From assembly GCA_045536305.1 (NCBI GenBank), contig JAZSNH010000023.1, positions 19,621-83,620 of the forward strand: a DNA stretch of 64,000 bases, in the 5' to 3' direction. The position numbers and the translations under genes were made by a program. The notes below the pieces were generated by a model. That model saw only the letters and a program-made list of their open reading frames with translations, was not told the DNA's origin and searched no databases. The DNA is from JAISGQ01 sp045536305 (GTDB lineage Bacteria; Bacillota; Clostridia; Oscillospirales; Acutalibacteraceae). Below, in pieces: positions 7,926 through 15,786 of the stretch (the first letter of the stretch is position 1; each line of letters opens with the position of its first letter).

Positions 7926-8774
7926 TCACTCCTTGTTTATTATCAGCTTCGCAATCGCCTCGGCGCACTCTTTTGCATCGAGTATACCTTCGGGCATATC
8001 AAGACCCATTGCCCGAAGTCTCTGTGACAGCTCAACCGCCTGAGGCACATCAAGTCCATGCTCACGCAGGAGCCGTGCTTTCGAAAAAACCTCTCTTGCA
8101 TCTCCCTCAATAAGGATTTTCCCGTTGTCGATCACTATTACTCTGTCCGCCTGTGCCGCTTCATCCATATAGTGCGTTATCAGCACAATGGTTATCCCTT
8201 GATTTTTGCACAGGGACAATATGGTATTCATTACCTCTTCTCTGCCTCTTGGATCAAGCATCGCCGTCGGTTCATCGAGCACTATGCATTCCGGCTGCAT
8301 AGCTATTATTCCTGCAATCGCTATCCTTTGCTTCTGACCGCCAGACAGCTTATGAGGCGCATGAAGTCTGTACTCGTACATATCCACTGCCTTGAGTGCA
8401 TCATCGACTCTTTTGCGTATTTCCTCGGAAGGCAGCCCGAGGTTTTCCGGGCCGAATGCCACATCCTCCTCAACTATAGTGGCAACTATCTGATTATCGG
8501 GATTCTGAAAAACCATGCCAACCCGTCTGCGTATTTCAGTCAGCACAGCCTCGTCCTCGGTGTCCATTCCTTTTACATACACCTTTCCCCCTGTTGGAAG
8601 AAGTATTGCATTGAAATGCTTTGCTATGGTGGATTTTCCCGATCCGTTATGGCCGAGCAGAGCTACAAACTCTCCTTTTTTTACCGATATCGAAACATCA
8701 TCAAGGGCGGATTCATTTTTTTCATCATTTTCATACGAAAAGCACAGATGCTCTGTGCGAAGAATTTCACTCAT
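7926..8774 (-). CDS. Energy-coupling factor transporter ATPase EcfA
   Basis: A 282-residue ABC ATPase of the CbiO/EcfA group. Walker A GHNGSGKST is at residues 41-49, the Q-loop at VFQNPDNQI, the signature LSGGQKQR, and Walker B CIVLDEPTAMLDP. The C-terminal extension and VFQNPDNQIV are typical of EcfA1. ECF modules normally encode EcfA1, EcfA2 and EcfT together, but only one ATPase is present here. It lies between a Zn-ribbon gene and nadE (gaps 12 and 5 bp). The missing partners must be elsewhere. A link to vitamin-precursor uptake for NAD synthesis is only suggested by position. Confidence 0.9.
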   Translation of the reverse strand: MSEILRTEHLCFSYENDEKNESALDDVSISVKKGEFVALLGHNGSGKSTIAKHFNAILLPTGGKVYVKGMDTEDEAVLTEIRRRVGMVFQNPDNQIVATIVEEDVAFGPENLGLPSEEIRKRVDDALKAVDMYEYRLHAPHKLSGGQKQRIAIAGIIAMQPECIVLDEPTAMLDPRGREEVMNTILSLCKNQGITIVLITHYMDEAAQADRVIVIDNGKILIEGDAREVFSKARLLREHGLDVPQAVELSQRLRAMGLDMPEGILDAKECAEAIAKLIINKE

Positions 8775-8786
8775 ATTTTACTCCTT

Positions 8787-9551
8787 TTAATATTGCTGTC
8801 TCAACGGCGGATTTGATACAAGCCTGCAATCCTGACAGCAGTACACAAATCCCAGTGCATCGGGATAATCGCTCTGCCACGGTCTGCCGCACACGGGGCA
8901 TAGTCCACTGTCGTTTCGTTCGTCAGTCAGTACATAATAGTATACCACAATTTTCGATGACTCCTCAAGTCTTGATGCCAGACTTCTGCCTCTTACGGAA
9001 AGCTGAGAATCGGGTCTTGCAAGCATCATATACGCAAAGGCATCTCCAACCCCCATCACATATTGAGTCCTAAAGCTCCGATACAGCTTGTGCCAGTCGA
9101 ACAGCTCTCCGAAATCCTCAAATCTGCCGCCTAACCTGAACCTTCTCAGAGGAAAGCCCTTCTGACAATCACAGCATATAACGGGAGATGTCTGAGCGTC
9201 CATATCGGCAAACATCACAAGCCCCGATGGCTTATCGCACCGACAGCTGCTTTCAAGATCGGCATTTATTCCGATGTACTCAAGCTGAGGTGTTGATGAA
9301 CACATTTTAATCAGCCTTGTCAGATATATCCTCGTTGACGCGCTGAAATTTTCTTCGTCAAGCGAATGCATGTCAAAGGCGGCAACTGTGCTTTCGTATG
9401 AATCCTTCATAACCGTACTGCTTCGCCAGCCGTCTATTATCAGTCCGTTGTCCACAAGCGCTCCGAAAAAATCGTCAAGAGTCCTTGAAAACTCAGCTAT
9501 AAACCCATCATCAAAGCGCGAGGGTCTGAATTTGAATCTGAAATTATACAA
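8787..9551 (-). CDS. Zn-ribbon-containing protein, DUF2310-like
   Basis: A 254-residue soluble protein. It carries CxC and C-x-x-C pairs (SSCRCDK; VICCDCQKG) and a C-terminal zinc ribbon CPVCGRPW...YCCQDCRL. Overall layout suggests DUF2310, a family described as Zn-ribbon and possibly nucleic-acid-binding. I chose the TTG at 9551 because AGAAAGGA precedes it; a longer frame would run through the divergent promoter. It is first in a minus-strand operon with ecfA, nadE and a GNAT gene. Its promoter region carries palindromes that may be bound by the divergent MarR protein. Function unknown. Confidence 0.75.
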   Translation of the reverse strand: MYNFRFKFRPSRFDDGFIAEFSRTLDDFFGALVDNGLIIDGWRSSTVMKDSYESTVAAFDMHSLDEENFSASTRIYLTRLIKMCSSTPQLEYIGINADLESSCRCDKPSGLVMFADMDAQTSPVICCDCQKGFPLRRFRLGGRFEDFGELFDWHKLYRSFRTQYVMGVGDAFAYMMLARPDSQLSVRGRSLASRLEESSKIVVYYYVLTDERNDSGLCPVCGRPWQSDYPDALGFVYCCQDCRLVSNPPLRQQY

Positions 9552-9579
9552 ATTTATTTTCCTTTCTGAAAAAAAGGTA

Positions 9580-9608
9580 TTGACAATTGTTAGGTGCCTA
9601 AGTATAAT
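9580..9608 (+). promoter_or_regulatory. Sigma-A promoter of the marR gene
   Basis: TTGACA at 9580-9585, 17-bp spacer, TATAAT at 9603-9608. The spacer contains the first of two related palindromes. Confidence 0.9.
9590..9601. promoter_or_regulatory. Palindromic operator TTAGG-TG-CCTAA
   Basis: An inverted repeat with 5-bp arms and a two-base centre, inside the promoter spacer of the marR gene. A related copy follows at 9616-9629. Confidence 0.7.
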
Positions 9609-9615
9609 ATAATCA

Positions 9616-9629
9616 GTTAGGGCCCTAAC
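9616..9629. promoter_or_regulatory. Perfect 14-bp palindrome GTTAGGGCCCTAAC
   Basis: It lies just downstream of the -10 box of marR and upstream of the minus-strand Zn-ribbon operon. It shares the TTAGG/CCTAA arms of the site at 9590, as expected for two sites of one dimeric regulator controlling both directions. Confidence 0.75.
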
Positions 9630-9650
9630 GATTATCAGCGAGGTGATTTT

Positions 9651-10181
9651 TTGAAAAGAAGTGATTTGATTTTTAAGCTGCACAGGATTTCACGTTCTCT
9701 GCACAGACACCCTGTTCATGCAGGCAAGCGTTCTCACGGAAGAGGTCGATTGCTTTCTCTGCTCAGTGAGCATGACGGCATTACATCTCACGAATTGGCC
9801 GAGCTTCTCGATGTGCGCCCCTCTTCCCTTTCCGAAATGATGGGTAAATTGACTGAGGAAGAGCTGATCGTACGTACTCCCGACGAAAACGATAAGAGAG
9901 TTTCGCATATTTCTCTAAGTTCAAAGGGGCGTGAGCTGCTCGATGAGATTGAGACTGAGCGCGAAGCGGATGCAAGCCGCATAACCGCATGCTTTGAAGA
10001 TAGTGAGATTGAGGCATTTTCAGTTCTTTGCGATAAGCTTTGCTCTCATCTTGAAGAGCTTGATAAAAGCTGCTGCGGTGATTTCCCTCCCGAACCGCCT
10101 TTTGGAGCATTCGGTTTTCCGCACGGACATCATCACGGGCATCACGGCTGCCCACACAAGCCAAAACCAAGAAAGCTTTGA
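9651..10181 (+). CDS. MarR family regulator with a His-rich C-terminal tail
   Basis: A 176-residue protein starting at TTG after GCGAGGTGA. The winged helix is at about 32-105 (LLSLLSEHDGITSHELAELL, then RPSSLSEMMGKL and RVSHISLSSKGREL). The ordinary MarR fold ends near residue 140 (KLCSHLEELD). It continues with KSCCGDFPPEPPFGAFG and a terminal segment containing GHHHGHHGCPHK, so there are seven His and three Cys in the last 36 residues. That looks like a metal-binding extension. Autoregulation and control of the divergent Zn-ribbon/ecfA/nadE operon through the TTAGG palindromes are inferred. Confidence 0.88.
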   Translation: MKRSDLIFKLHRISRSLHRHPVHAGKRSHGRGRLLSLLSEHDGITSHELAELLDVRPSSLSEMMGKLTEEELIVRTPDENDKRVSHISLSSKGRELLDEIETEREADASRITACFEDSEIEAFSVLCDKLCSHLEELDKSCCGDFPPEPPFGAFGFPHGHHHGHHGCPHKPKPRKL

Positions 10182-11153
10182 TCATATTTCCTTGAGCATC
10201 TGCTCAAATTCATCTGCCGGAATGTCTTCTGATACAGCCTTGGCGCGAAGCTCAACTGCTTTTGCAGTCCATTGATTCATTTCGTCCTTTGTCATCCTTC
10301 CATTGGTCATTCGGGCATAGCGTGCCTTATACACCCTGGTGTACGCCGCAGAAATCGGATTATCCTTTTGTTTTTTCTCGTACTTGCGGCGTGCGCCTAC
10401 TTCACGGCACAGCTTTCCGCTGCCATCCGGAGCTTTTCTGTCACAGAATTTTGCAAGACGGTTTGCAGGCAGAAAGAATTTTCCGCAGCTTCCGCAGGGG
10501 CGTGGCCTGACCTCTGCCCTGACAGCAGCGCAAAACAAATGCTGAACAAATGAAAGAAAATTACCCTTGTATATCCTACAGCATATTTTCTTTTCATTGC
10601 CAAAGGTTTCCAATGCAAGCCTCTCCTCTGAGGGAGTAAGCTTAATTGTATCCGTATTTATTGTCTCAAAGGCATCGGAGGGATCGTCTGTTTCCTCAAT
10701 GGCTGCAAGAAACGGTGCTGCAGTATCACGGCAGAATCTGAGTCCCTCCAGCACCGCAAGATACATATCCGTCAGCATGGTGCAGTCTCTGCGCCATGCT
10801 TCTGTATGCTCAGTCTGAGATGAGACCACATCAAATCCCTTAAAAAGCGGACTTTTTTCCATAAGTCCTATGAGAGTTACATTCTCGCTCTCAAATCGGC
10901 TGTAAGGAGTAAGCTTTGAAACGAGCTTATCCACTATATCAAAGGTATCCGCACAACGATGCAGTATACGTCCGTATTCTTCACTGCGCTCAAAGCACAG
11001 CACTGCATTTTTCTGTGCGAGACATGCCGAATAAAGCGCATCAAGACGTTCTATACTGAGATTCATATATGATGTCAGCAGTTCTCCTGCACGATACTGC
11101 CTGCCTCCGATAAGAAAGACTTCGTCCAAATAGCAATATTCAAAGTGTTTCAT
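10182..11153 (-). CDS. Cys-rich protein of unknown function (DUF6076-like)
   Basis: A 323-residue protein. The N-terminal two thirds is mostly helical with no recognised motif. The C-terminal third has a probable zinc site, CGSCGKFFLPANRLAKFCD followed by KLC, then a basic segment RRKYEKKQKDN. This resembles proteins labelled DUF6076, but I am not certain. ATG 11153 is chosen; a TTG at 11171 is possible. It has its own consensus promoter and is convergent with marR, the two stop codons being directly adjacent (TGA|TCA). Function unknown. Confidence 0.7.
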   Translation of the reverse strand: MKHFEYCYLDEVFLIGGRQYRAGELLTSYMNLSIERLDALYSACLAQKNAVLCFERSEEYGRILHRCADTFDIVDKLVSKLTPYSRFESENVTLIGLMEKSPLFKGFDVVSSQTEHTEAWRRDCTMLTDMYLAVLEGLRFCRDTAAPFLAAIEETDDPSDAFETINTDTIKLTPSEERLALETFGNEKKICCRIYKGNFLSFVQHLFCAAVRAEVRPRPCGSCGKFFLPANRLAKFCDRKAPDGSGKLCREVGARRKYEKKQKDNPISAAYTRVYKARYARMTNGRMTKDEMNQWTAKAVELRAKAVSEDIPADEFEQMLKEI

Positions 11154-11184
11154 GGGACAACCCCGTTTCAATTTAGATGTATAG

Positions 11185-11213
11185 ATTATAATATTTTTAT
11201 CCTTCTATGTCAA
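11185..11213 (-). promoter_or_regulatory. Sigma-A promoter of the Cys-rich protein gene
   Basis: On the minus strand TTGACA (11213-11208), 17-bp spacer, TATAAT (11190-11185), a full consensus match. Confidence 0.88.
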
Positions 11214-11216
11214 CGC

Positions 11217-11247
11217 AAAAAGCTGAGAGCTTATGCTCTCAGCTTTT
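11217..11247 (-). terminator. Terminator of the PucR/CdaR-type regulator gene
   Basis: A 13-bp perfect stem (AAAAGCTGAGAGC at 11218-11230, GCTCTCAGCTTTT at 11235-11247) with a TTAT loop, seven bases beyond the minus-strand stop. It ends in T residues on both strands. Confidence 0.9.
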
Positions 11248-11253
11248 ATCTGT

Positions 11254-12339
11254 TTAGTATTTTACGGGATTTGCGGTAAGGTATTTCTTAACCATAAGAG
11301 CTACCTTAAACACGATCGCATGGTCAAACTCGCGAAGATCGAGACCTGTAAGCTTCTTGATCTTTTCAAGACGGTATACAAGAGTATTTCTGTGAACGAA
11401 CAGCTTTCTTGATGTCTCTGAAACATTAAGGTTGTTTTCAAAGAATTTCTGAATAGTAAAGAGAGTTTCCTGATCGAGAGATTCGATAGAACCCTTCTTG
11501 AATATTTCACGAAGGAACATGTCGCACAACGTTGTGGGAAGCTGATAGATAAGACGCGCGATACCGAGGTTTTCGTAGCTGGTGATCGTTTTCTCAGTAT
11601 CAAACACCTTGCCGACCTCAAGAGCGACCTGTGCTTCCTTGAATGAACGGGCAAGATCCTTGATGCCTGTAACGGTTGTTCCGATACCGACTACGCAGTG
11701 AGTATAAAATTCACTTGAAAGAGTATCGACTATGGAACGGGCAAGCTTTTCAAGATCCTTTGCATCGATTCCCGGACGGATCTCCTTGACAAGCGCTATA
11801 TCATTTTCATTGATGTTTATAACAAAATCCTTGGCTTTATCGGGGAAAAGCTGCTGAACTATATCGTATGTTGAAACGTCGGTACGTGTGGTGGAGCGGA
11901 TAAGGAAGCATACACGGCTTACATCCGCATTGAATCTTAGCTCACGGGCCTTAAGATAAATATCGCCGGGCAGTATATTGTCAAGAATAACATTTTTGAT
12001 AAAATTTCCTCTGTCAAACTTCTCATCGTAATATTGCTTGATCGAGGAAAGTGAAACCGCAAGAATCGACGAATACTTTAATGCTTGATCATCAACTCCG
12101 GAAACAAAAACAGCATACTCGTTATGAGGCTTTCCGCCGAAGGGACGATATGTATAGCCGTCCGAAACAAACGCATCGGAGGCTGATACCTGCTCTGCGG
12201 TAACGCTGTTGCTGACTTCGCCGACCCTGACAAGATCACTGCATGCGATAACTACGCCTGTATCATCGATAACACCAATGGTTCTGTCAATTGTATCTCT
12301 CATCTGATGAACTACACTCTGGAACAATCTGTTTGACAT
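11254..12339 (-). CDS. PucR/CdaR-type transcriptional regulator
   Basis: A 361-residue protein. The N-terminal region (about 1-100) resembles a sugar-diacid or PAS-like sensor (IDDTGVVIACSDLVRVGEV). A central GGDEF-like region follows (VVGIGTTVTGIKDLARSFKEAQVAL). The C-terminal HTH, FFENNLNVSETSRKLFVHRN then TLVYRLEKIKKLTG, is the PucR/CdaR DNA-binding motif. The ATG follows GCGAGGAGAG. It is a single-gene unit with its own terminator. Homologues sense sugar diacids, purines or other metabolites; the ligand here cannot be told. Confidence 0.88.
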   Translation of the reverse strand: MSNRLFQSVVHQMRDTIDRTIGVIDDTGVVIACSDLVRVGEVSNSVTAEQVSASDAFVSDGYTYRPFGGKPHNEYAVFVSGVDDQALKYSSILAVSLSSIKQYYDEKFDRGNFIKNVILDNILPGDIYLKARELRFNADVSRVCFLIRSTTRTDVSTYDIVQQLFPDKAKDFVININENDIALVKEIRPGIDAKDLEKLARSIVDTLSSEFYTHCVVGIGTTVTGIKDLARSFKEAQVALEVGKVFDTEKTITSYENLGIARLIYQLPTTLCDMFLREIFKKGSIESLDQETLFTIQKFFENNLNVSETSRKLFVHRNTLVYRLEKIKKLTGLDLREFDHAIVFKVALMVKKYLTANPVKY

Positions 12340-12686
12340 TTTGCTCTCTCCTCGCTTATCAATTTGAACACACGCAAAAATTTCCTATGTAATATTACTA
12401 AAGCACACAAACCTTCTGATATGCATTTTACCTAAAACAAGTTCATTTTGCAAGCCTTTTTTCAATATTTTTTGAATTCCCTTGTTATTTCGTACAAATA
12501 AACCCCTCTTCTTTTTATTAACTAATGCATTAAATTTATTATTTCATCAAAAAAATTAACTAAAATTTTATGTGCTCGTTTTCTTTTTCCAATTTTAATA
12601 TTACACTGGATTTACACAAGTAAATATGATATAATGTTTTGAGTGCATTTGCACTTTACTATGACTTCTTATTCGGAGGCTTGATT
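12340..12686. other. AT-rich divergent intergenic region
   Basis: About 350 bp, very AT-rich, between the minus-strand PucR-type gene and darA. It holds a TAATGCATTA palindrome (12523-12532), the darA extended -10 box and an AGTGCA-TT-TGCACT palindrome in the darA leader. No convincing open frame or RNA gene is seen. Confidence 0.6.
12627..12655 (+). promoter_or_regulatory. Extended -10 promoter and leader palindrome of darA
   Basis: TG-A-TATAAT (12627-12635) is an extended -10 element without a good -35. The palindrome AGTGCA-TT-TGCACT (12642-12655) follows at the expected transcription start and may be an operator. Confidence 0.65.
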
Positions 12687-13010
12687 ATGAAGCTTATTTT
12701 TGCCATTGTAAACAATGATGACAGTCCTGTTGTAGCAAACAATCTTACCGCTAACGGTTTCTCTGTTACAAAGCTGGCTACCACCGGCGGTTTCCTTAAG
12801 GCAGGAAACACTACCTTTATTGTCGGTACAGAAGACGAGAAGGTTCCTGAGGCTATTTCTATAATCGAATCTCATTCCAGGCGACGCACTCAGATAGTTC
12901 CCACTTCCGTAGGCGATGCTTCGACCATGTTCGATTCCACCTCTCTTGAGGTCTCTGTCGGCGGCGCTACCATTTTTGTCCTTGATGTGGAGCAATTTAA
13001 AAAGTGCTGA
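12687..13010 (+). CDS. darA: Cyclic-di-AMP receptor, PII-like (DarA/PstA)
   Basis: A 107-residue PII-like protein (MKLIFAIVNNDDSPVVANNL...). It shows the T-loop-like GGFLKAGNTTFIVGTEDEKV region and the hydrophobic C-terminal strand GATIFVLDVEQF. ATG 12687 follows CGGAGG. In B. subtilis, darA (yaaQ) sits with holB and yaaT, as here. The protein binds c-di-AMP; its downstream partner is not established. Its end overlaps the holB start by 7 bp. Confidence 0.92.
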   Translation: MKLIFAIVNNDDSPVVANNLTANGFSVTKLATTGGFLKAGNTTFIVGTEDEKVPEAISIIESHSRRRTQIVPTSVGDASTMFDSTSLEVSVGGATIFVLDVEQFKKC

Positions 13011-14008
13011 CGTTATCAAATCTCACACGTGATTTTTCGGGCAACGGCGAACTGCTTTTTCAATGTGCAGGTCTGCTTGAGTCCGGAAAATTTCCTCATG
13101 CGGTAATTATCGAGGGCGAAGACGGCCTTGGAAAAACCACCTTTTCCCTACTTCTTGCAAAAGCTCTGCTGTGCAAAGACGAACACCCTCTTTGCGGCAG
13201 CTGCTCTCACTGCATTAAGGTTTCAAAGAATATCCATCCTGACCTGACTGTGGTCAGAGGAGACGGAAAATCGGGGAATATAAGTGTTGACTCCATCCGA
13301 GCTGTGCGTTCAGACGCATACACCCCTCCAAACGAGGCATCAAGAAAGGTTTATATTATAGAAGACTGCGAAAAGCTTCCTGCGGCATCTCAGAATGCTC
13401 TTTTAAAGATCCTTGAGGAGCCTCCCTCCGGTGCTGTATTTATTCTTACCTGCCGCTCCAAAATGTCGCTTCTCACTACAATACTTTCCCGTGCAAGGAT
13501 CTTTTCTCTTCTGCCCGTTACAGAGGCTGAGGCAGCGGAAAGAATTTCAATGCTTCGAAATGATGTTTCTTCTGAAATCATACGCAATGCAGTTCGCTGC
13601 ACCGGAGGAAACATAGGCGCGGCATTGCTGCTTATTTCCCCCGACGGCTCCTTTACTGCCGGCGCATGGGAGCTTAAAGCACGTGAGATTGCACTGGCTA
13701 TTTGCAGCCCCCACGAGCAGGAGCTTCTGAAGGTATGTAATTCTGTCGGTACTGACCGTGGCTTTATAATGAACATTCTTGACAGTCTTCAAAATATACT
13801 GCTTCATGCATTGGAGCTTTCTGTCGGCGGAAATGTAAACGCTTCTGCCGAAGCTGTAACCCTTTCAAAAACTGTTTCTGTGGAACGACTTTATTATATA
13901 CGCAGTGAAATTGATGATCTCAAGGCAGGTCTGAACGCTAATGTCGGACTGCGCTCTCTTTTTCCCTGTGTTATGTGCGCTGCCCTTCGCAGAGCCGCAG
14001 GAAAATAA
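13004..14008 (+). CDS. holB: DNA polymerase III subunit delta prime
   Basis: A 334-residue clamp-loader AAA+ subunit. A P-loop-like GEDGLGKTT lies at residues 38-46. Zinc ligands are Cys57, Cys64, Cys67 and Cys70 (CGSCSHC). Sensor 1 and the SRC region appear as CRSKMSLLTTILSRARIF. GTG start at 13004, overlapping darA. With DnaX and HolA it loads the beta clamp on DNA. Position between darA and ricT is conserved in Firmicutes. Confidence 0.95.
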   Translation: MLTLSNLTRDFSGNGELLFQCAGLLESGKFPHAVIIEGEDGLGKTTFSLLLAKALLCKDEHPLCGSCSHCIKVSKNIHPDLTVVRGDGKSGNISVDSIRAVRSDAYTPPNEASRKVYIIEDCEKLPAASQNALLKILEEPPSGAVFILTCRSKMSLLTTILSRARIFSLLPVTEAEAAERISMLRNDVSSEIIRNAVRCTGGNIGAALLLISPDGSFTAGAWELKAREIALAICSPHEQELLKVCNSVGTDRGFIMNILDSLQNILLHALELSVGGNVNASAEAVTLSKTVSVERLYYIRSEIDDLKAGLNANVGLRSLFPCVMCAALRRAAGK

Positions 14009-14046
14009 ATTTTGTTTAATTTTATATATAGTATGGAGTATTATTT

Positions 14047-15168
14047 ATGGCAGACATAATTGGCGTTAAGTTCCGAAATGGCGGCAAGGTATATTACTTC
14101 GCCCCAAATGAGGATGAATTTCAGATCGGCGACGGCGTTGTTGTTGAAACTGCCCGCGGCATCGAGTGCGGCGAGGTCGCCATCGAAAAGCGAACTATCC
14201 CCGATGATAAGCTGATTTTTCAGCTCAAGCCCGTTATTCGCAAGGCAACCGCAGAGGATCTTCAGAAGGTGGAGGAAAACCGCCGCAAGGAGATCTCTGC
14301 TTTTGAAACCTGCGAAAAGAGGATTTTAAAGCATGGGCTTGATATGAAGCTTGTGAGCGTTGAATATGCTTTTGACGGAAGCAAAATGCTCTTCTGCTTC
14401 ACTTCGGACGGTCGTGTTGATTTCCGTGAGCTTGTTAAGGACCTTGCGGGAATTTTCCGTACCCGAATAGAGCTTCGCCAGATAGGTGTACGTGATGAAG
14501 CCCGTATGCTCGGCGGTCTCGGTATTTGCGGCAGACCCTTCTGCTGTGCTACCTTCTTAAATGAATTTCAGCCTGTTTCCATAAAAATGGCCAAGGAGCA
14601 GGGTCTTTCCCTTAACCCCGTCAAAATTTCGGGCACCTGCGGAAGACTTATGTGCTGCCTTAAATATGAGCAGGCCGCTTATGAGGATCTTCTTAAAATC
14701 TCTCCGAGAGTCGGCGCCACTGTAGGCACCCCTGACGGCAAAGGAGTCGTTGTAGACAGAAACCTTATTTCGGGTATTGTGCGTGTTGCGCTTGAGGGAG
14801 AAGTTGAAACTGCTCCAAAAGCCTATCACGTTTCCAAGATACGCTTCGGAGGCGGCGTCAAACAGGAAGAAGCACCCCTTCCTGAAGAGACTCTCTCTCC
14901 GGAAGAAGAAATGGAGCTTTCCGCAATCGTGGACGAAAAAGCACCTGACGAAAAGCCAAGACAGAACGGAAACAAAAACAACAATCGCAGCCGAAACAGA
15001 AATAATAACAACAATCAGAAGCATCATAGCGAAAAAAACAACAAACAGCCCACAAAAAACCACGGCGAAGGAAATAACGGCAGAAATCAGAATCCTCAAA
15101 GAAAACCCAACAATAACAATCAGAAGAAATCAAACCCTCAGCAGCCAAAACATTCTGATTCTAACTGA
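14047..15168 (+). CDS. ricT: PSP1 domain protein RicT (YaaT)
   Basis: A 373-residue protein. The first 265 residues match RicT: GVKFRNGGKVYYFAPNE start, PSP1 domain at about 60-145, and the cysteine clusters CGRPFCC and GTCGRLMCCLKYE. In B. subtilis RicT joins RicA and RicF in the Fe-S-containing Y-complex that promotes RNase Y processing and sporulation phosphorelay. The final 75 residues or so are a low-complexity tail of Asn, Lys, Gln, Arg and His, not part of the core fold. It is the third gene after darA and holB. Confidence 0.93.
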   Translation: MADIIGVKFRNGGKVYYFAPNEDEFQIGDGVVVETARGIECGEVAIEKRTIPDDKLIFQLKPVIRKATAEDLQKVEENRRKEISAFETCEKRILKHGLDMKLVSVEYAFDGSKMLFCFTSDGRVDFRELVKDLAGIFRTRIELRQIGVRDEARMLGGLGICGRPFCCATFLNEFQPVSIKMAKEQGLSLNPVKISGTCGRLMCCLKYEQAAYEDLLKISPRVGATVGTPDGKGVVVDRNLISGIVRVALEGEVETAPKAYHVSKIRFGGGVKQEEAPLPEETLSPEEEMELSAIVDEKAPDEKPRQNGNKNNNRSRNRNNNNNQKHHSEKNNKQPTKNHGEGNNGRNQNPQRKPNNNNQKKSNPQQPKHSDSN

Positions 15169-15179
15169 TTAAATATGTG

Positions 15180-15208
15180 TTGATTTTTCGTATTGACGGT
15201 GCTATAAT
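15180..15208 (+). promoter_or_regulatory. Sigma-A promoter of the ferredoxin gene
   Basis: TTGATT at 15180-15185, 17-bp spacer, TATAAT at 15203-15208. Confidence 0.82.
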
Positions 15209-15240
15209 TTAAGCAATCTAATACATAGGAGGAAAAAACC

Positions 15241-15411
15241 ATGGCTTATGTTATCAATGACAACTGCATCGCTTGCGGTGCTTGTGAAGGCGAGTGCCCT
15301 GTAAGCGCAATCGCTGCCGGCGACGGTAAGTACGTTATCAATGCTGACGAGTGCATCTCCTGCGGTGCTTGCGCAGGCGTTTGCCCCGTTGAGGCTCCCG
15401 CAGAGGCATAA
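15241..15411 (+). CDS. 2[4Fe-4S] ferredoxin
   Basis: A 56-residue clostridial-type ferredoxin. It has two pseudo-symmetric motifs, CIACGACEGECPVSAI and CISCGACAGVCPVEAP, with all eight ligands. ATG follows TAGGAGG at good spacing. It has its own promoter and terminator, so it is a monocistronic, probably highly expressed electron carrier for pyruvate:ferredoxin oxidoreductase or hydrogenase. Confidence 0.97.
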   Translation: MAYVINDNCIACGACEGECPVSAIAAGDGKYVINADECISCGACAGVCPVEAPAEA

Positions 15412-15429
15412 TTCTCTGAAATCTGTTTA

Positions 15430-15466
15430 AATAAGCGGTGAAGCTTTGCTTCACCGCTTATTTTTA
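15430..15466 (+). terminator. Terminator of the ferredoxin gene
   Basis: Stem AATAAGCGGTGAAGC (15430-15444) with GCTTCACCGCTTATT (15448-15462), TTT loop, followed by TTT. Confidence 0.93.
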
Positions 15467-15564
15467 TCTAAATATTGTGTTATGGTGTGCTGATAACTGC
15501 AATATATTGATGCATGATTATCCATTAAAATACAGCTTATTATTTCTGACAAATCCTTAATCGC

Positions 15565-15585
15565 TCGGTTACAATTCGGTTACAA
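15565..15585 (-). promoter_or_regulatory. WalR-like box TGTAAC-N5-TGTAAC
   Basis: On the minus strand the repeat reads TGTAAC-CGAAT-TGTAAC, an exact fit to the WalR (YycF) consensus TGTWAH-N5-TGTWAH. The next gene encodes a 3D-domain cell-wall protein, a class controlled by WalR in B. subtilis (yocH). It lies about 170 bp upstream of the -35, which is far for direct activation. Confidence 0.55.
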
Positions 15586-15757
15586 GAGCTTTTCTGTTAT
15601 TTTGCACAAGTTTTTAAGACATTAAACCTTGCTTTGCGCTTCGGCCAATTGGCTAAATGGCTTGTTTTCGACAAATTTTATCAGTTTACATATTTATTCT
15701 GACGGTTTTTGCCTTTTTTGATTGTGCATAACACACAAAAGTTTAAAAAGTTACAAT

Positions 15758-15786
15758 TTGACATTTTTTTTGCTCAAAGTTATAAT
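15758..15786 (+). promoter_or_regulatory. Sigma-A promoter of the G5/3D gene
   Basis: TTGACA at 15758-15763, 17-bp spacer, TATAAT at 15781-15786. A GTTACAA element abuts the -35. Confidence 0.9.

Noticed and set aside
8058..8816. A 252-codon plus-strand frame opposite ecfA
   Set aside because: Antisense to the ABC ATPase motifs; no start signal and no recognisable domain.
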